Source of the DNA: an archaeon
GTDB lineage: Archaea > Iainarchaeota > Iainarchaeia > Iainarchaeales > GCA-2688035
DNA: 6,775 nucleotides
Direction: 5' to 3'
Assembly: GCA_030616665.1 (NCBI GenBank)
Contig: JAUWWX010000046.1
Coordinates: 1 to 6,775 of the forward strand
The notes beneath the pieces were generated by a model. The model saw only the letters and a program-made list of their open reading frames with translations, searched no databases and was not told where the DNA came from. A program made the position numbers and the translations under genes. This document shows positions 6,301 to 6,775 of the stretch, piece after piece (within the stretch, counting starts at the first letter, position 1; each line of letters begins with the position of its first letter).

Positions 6301-6775
6301 ATGTGCAAACCAGCTGCACAAACTACGGAAACTTTGTAAAGCTCACTGAATTCAACTTAAGCGATCCAAAGATTCGAAGAGTGCAGGTAAAACTGGATTA
6401 CGATGGCTATGGTGGACAGTGCATGGTGCAGGCAAGGCTTATCGACCCAAACAGCACAACATACTCAGCAAACTGCGGCGAAACAGCAAGCAACGGTTGC
6501 ATGCTCTTCTCAGGCACTTACACTGGAAACATTCCAACAGGCATGTGGGAAGTTTGGGGCTGGAGTGAGGACGAAATTGATGTAAACGTTTACTACAGGC
6601 ATGAGTGGGAATACTCTTCAATTGGAGGCGGTTCTGTTGACAGCGGAAATTGCCTTGGACAGAGCTGCGCTTACAGCAACTGCTTCAGCAAGGAAAACTT
6701 TGTGCCATTGAAGCAAATCACCCTGCCGGCTTACAGCAAAGGCGAAGTGAAAATAACGTTTTCAGGATATAGTGG
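3333..6775 (+). CDS. Giant class III-signal VWA adhesin with nested beta repeats and LamG domain (3' end outside window)
   Basis: An open frame of 1147 codons without a stop, cut by the window edge. I read it codon by codon from 3333 to 6773 and found no interruption. Residues 1-35 form a class III-like anchor (KKERKASG, FAISID, then a hydrophobic helix). Residues about 36-255 are a pilin-like/beta ectodomain (ADDAFTALDNSGALAKYL, MLPENAGLKIVITEY, GRKIVVMRE). Residues 255-270 (DPIAIMLAMDKSGSMG) are strand 1 and the MIDAS DxSxS motif (D264, S266, S268) of a von Willebrand A domain, a metal-dependent adhesion fold. The rest of the VWA fold does not follow. Instead residues 303 to the end hold six divergent repeats of about 120 residues, the fourth split by a LamG domain (721-909). 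ATG 3333 follows GGTG with a 9-residue basic head; the in-frame ATG 3318 would add MDGVE. The protein is probably a secreted or pilus-tip adhesin; the partner is unknown. Confidence 0.88.
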   Translation, partial: MVFEKKERKASGFAISIDALLATILTLSVLAFVGLGIQADETTIAQSAINIKQAADDAFTALDNSGALAKYLADLELTETTLSNPGDPDSPGIYNEVKDMLPENAGLKIVITEYLPVEDADLEACRASRTFDDCFGSAYYARQEFPSTGLPGKEIMHGRKIVVMRETAAGKETPEGRECIPEHLVFELKEAGEESLAIKALFQGEPEADVETLIEVTDSAGNDFNADNSLVCYDQGTEANETAEVTLKTRNRTRDPIAIMLAMDKSGSMGEYDMLEQQSTGTLDEGTCNESACVGGKGKKIICEGLTNWQEIGSITVDSGFFPDGDELGYVKIYMDWSGYSGNCSSPRLRASYSNGEETRYKQDDSGVPLVVTIGKNDVATGETIHIYGWSDETISYSLYYLRYEAMGWEPIDSATFNDGTFDTPSTTTCSNYSDWHQIGTIAINEPVFRLEARMNYSDYTGPCSVRFMLKDPNGNPYSTDCGSSASGSCTIARTSVPTGTWTVWGWADEQITVDVNYYYHYYNDTEWQQIANTAFDAGTVQEKTVISEECSTSENWQDIGSFEVDSSVQTVKVKMDFSGYTGICSARLKMSDPSSTEFETECSGITGSCELLASASAGTWAIKGWSDSLIDASTYHKLIYPMEETGWQNDYEGQFNDGPISQDSQTVVLSYDNWQQLGTLEESSGTLAWMEVRLDYSGYVGQKGVRVRLAEPSPMNPEDYLVGYWKFDEGTGITAGDSTGTNNGTLYNMGESDWVDGPSGTALNFDGINDYIGIPHRSSLNPDYLTMQAWVRPEGGGNIIMSKESNYLWGRIGGNVRWALNTTGKSWYWVDTGISLPSNEWKKVELSYDGYYVESYVDGSLEHTYQYKYDALRKYTRGLGIAARGMFSSISGYFDARIDEVKFYSADVKFESERYCGTGFAGTCYLKKYYQPNTSYYTNRSPQGTWTVSGWSDGIIAATAYYRYRKHFSTGWQNIASGYQFNDGTADMDVQTSCTNYGNFVKLTEFNLSDPKIRRVQVKLDYDGYGGQCMVQARLIDPNSTTYSANCGETASNGCMLFSGTYTGNIPTGMWEVWGWSEDEIDVNVYYRHEWEYSSIGGGSVDSGNCLGQSCAYSNCFSKENFVPLKQITLPAYSKGEVKITFSGYS
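4239..6775 (+). repeat. Array of about six degenerate 120-residue beta-sandwich-like repeats inside the VWA adhesin
   Basis: Units start at 4239, 4620, 4983, 5340, 6315 and 6681 (the last is cut by the window). Unit lengths are 127, 121, 119, about 136 (without the LamG insert) and 122 residues. The shared pattern is Cys, NWQxIGS, a strand VxVKxDxSGYxGxC, RLxxxDPxxxxYxxxCGxxxxGxC, then GTWxVxGWSDxxI, an aromatic-rich YYxY strand, and a linker GWQxIxxxxFNDGT. The order 'SGY turn, DP-N/S turn, GTW strand' is reminiscent of P-domain or PPC-type jelly rolls, but I cannot assign a named family. DNA conservation is low except for short blocks such as CAAGGCTAA, so the duplications are old. Confidence 0.8.
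5493..6059 (+). other. LamG domain inserted inside the fourth repeat
   Basis: Residues 721-909 of the giant protein read as a complete LamG/concanavalin A-like domain: VGYWKFDEGTG at the start, ALNFDGINDYIGIP, LTMQAWVRPE, NEWKKVELSYDG, and ARIDEVKFYSADV at the end. It is bounded by the first half of a repeat (MEVRLDYSGYVGQKGVRVRL before it) and the second half (RYCGTGFAGTCYL, then GTWTVSGWSDGII after it). LamG domains commonly bind glycans or proteins; the ligand here is unknown. Confidence 0.82.

Noticed and set aside
6403..6621. Short frames of 60 codons on both strands
   Set aside because: They sit inside repeat 5 of the giant gene in other frames; no independent evidence.
3333..6775. That the long region without a listed complete gene is a pseudogene or noncoding
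   Set aside because: Codon-by-codon reading shows no stop or frameshift and consistent repeats; it simply lacks a stop because it runs past the window edge.
4239..6775. A tandem DNA repeat or CRISPR-like array
   Set aside because: The periodicity is at protein level with units near 120 residues and strong DNA divergence; there are no short identical repeats with spacers.

Overview
The window reads as archaeal chromosome, most likely from a DPANN-type or related euryarchaeal lineage (the exact lineage is inference). The main evidence is four consecutive plus-strand genes whose N-termini are archaeal class III (type IV pilin-like) signal segments: a short basic or charged start, a Gly/Ala processing site and then a hydrophobic helix. 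Supporting signs are strong archaeal Shine-Dalgarno sites (GGAGGT), GTG starts, a preference for AGA/AGG arginine codons, and an A/T-rich BRE/TATA-like element followed by an oligo-T stop signal between the two transcription blocks.

Layout: (1) 23-562, a pilin-like protein with a canonical E+5 class III signal. (2) 559-1002, a second, Cys-rich pilin-like protein overlapping gene 1 by 4 nt. (3) 977-3226, a 749-residue membrane-anchored modular protein overlapping gene 2 by 26 nt. It has a pilin-like stalk interrupted by a LamG lectin-like domain, then two MopE-like Asp/Cys-rich metal-binding motifs, then a C-terminal Fibrobacter-type major paralogous (FISUMP) domain. (4) A 106-bp gap holding a probable oligo-T terminator and a weak promoter. 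(5) 3333 to the window edge, a very large open reading frame (1147 codons, no stop, running off the window). It has a class III-like N-terminus, a von Willebrand A (VWA) MIDAS motif, and then at least 880 residues of insert made of about six divergent 120-residue beta-rich repeats. One of these repeats is itself split by a second LamG domain. No noncoding stretch exceeds about 106 bp, and I see no RNA genes, CRISPR or insertion sequences.

Taken together the locus looks like an archaeal pilus or surface-adhesin cassette: two small pilin-like subunits translated in a coupled series with a modular adhesin, followed by a giant VWA adhesin from its own promoter. A reasonable hypothesis is that the large proteins are tip or minor subunits that enter the pilus through pilin-like N-termini, analogous to VWA tip adhesins of bacterial pili. 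The most distinctive aspect is 'Russian-doll' architecture: LamG domains sit inside other domains in both large proteins. In the giant protein a LamG sits inside a beta repeat that sits inside a VWA domain. The C-terminal FISUMP domain also shows a local shift in codon use and a GC-rich inverted repeat over the stop codon, which makes it worth testing as a diversity-generating retroelement target.
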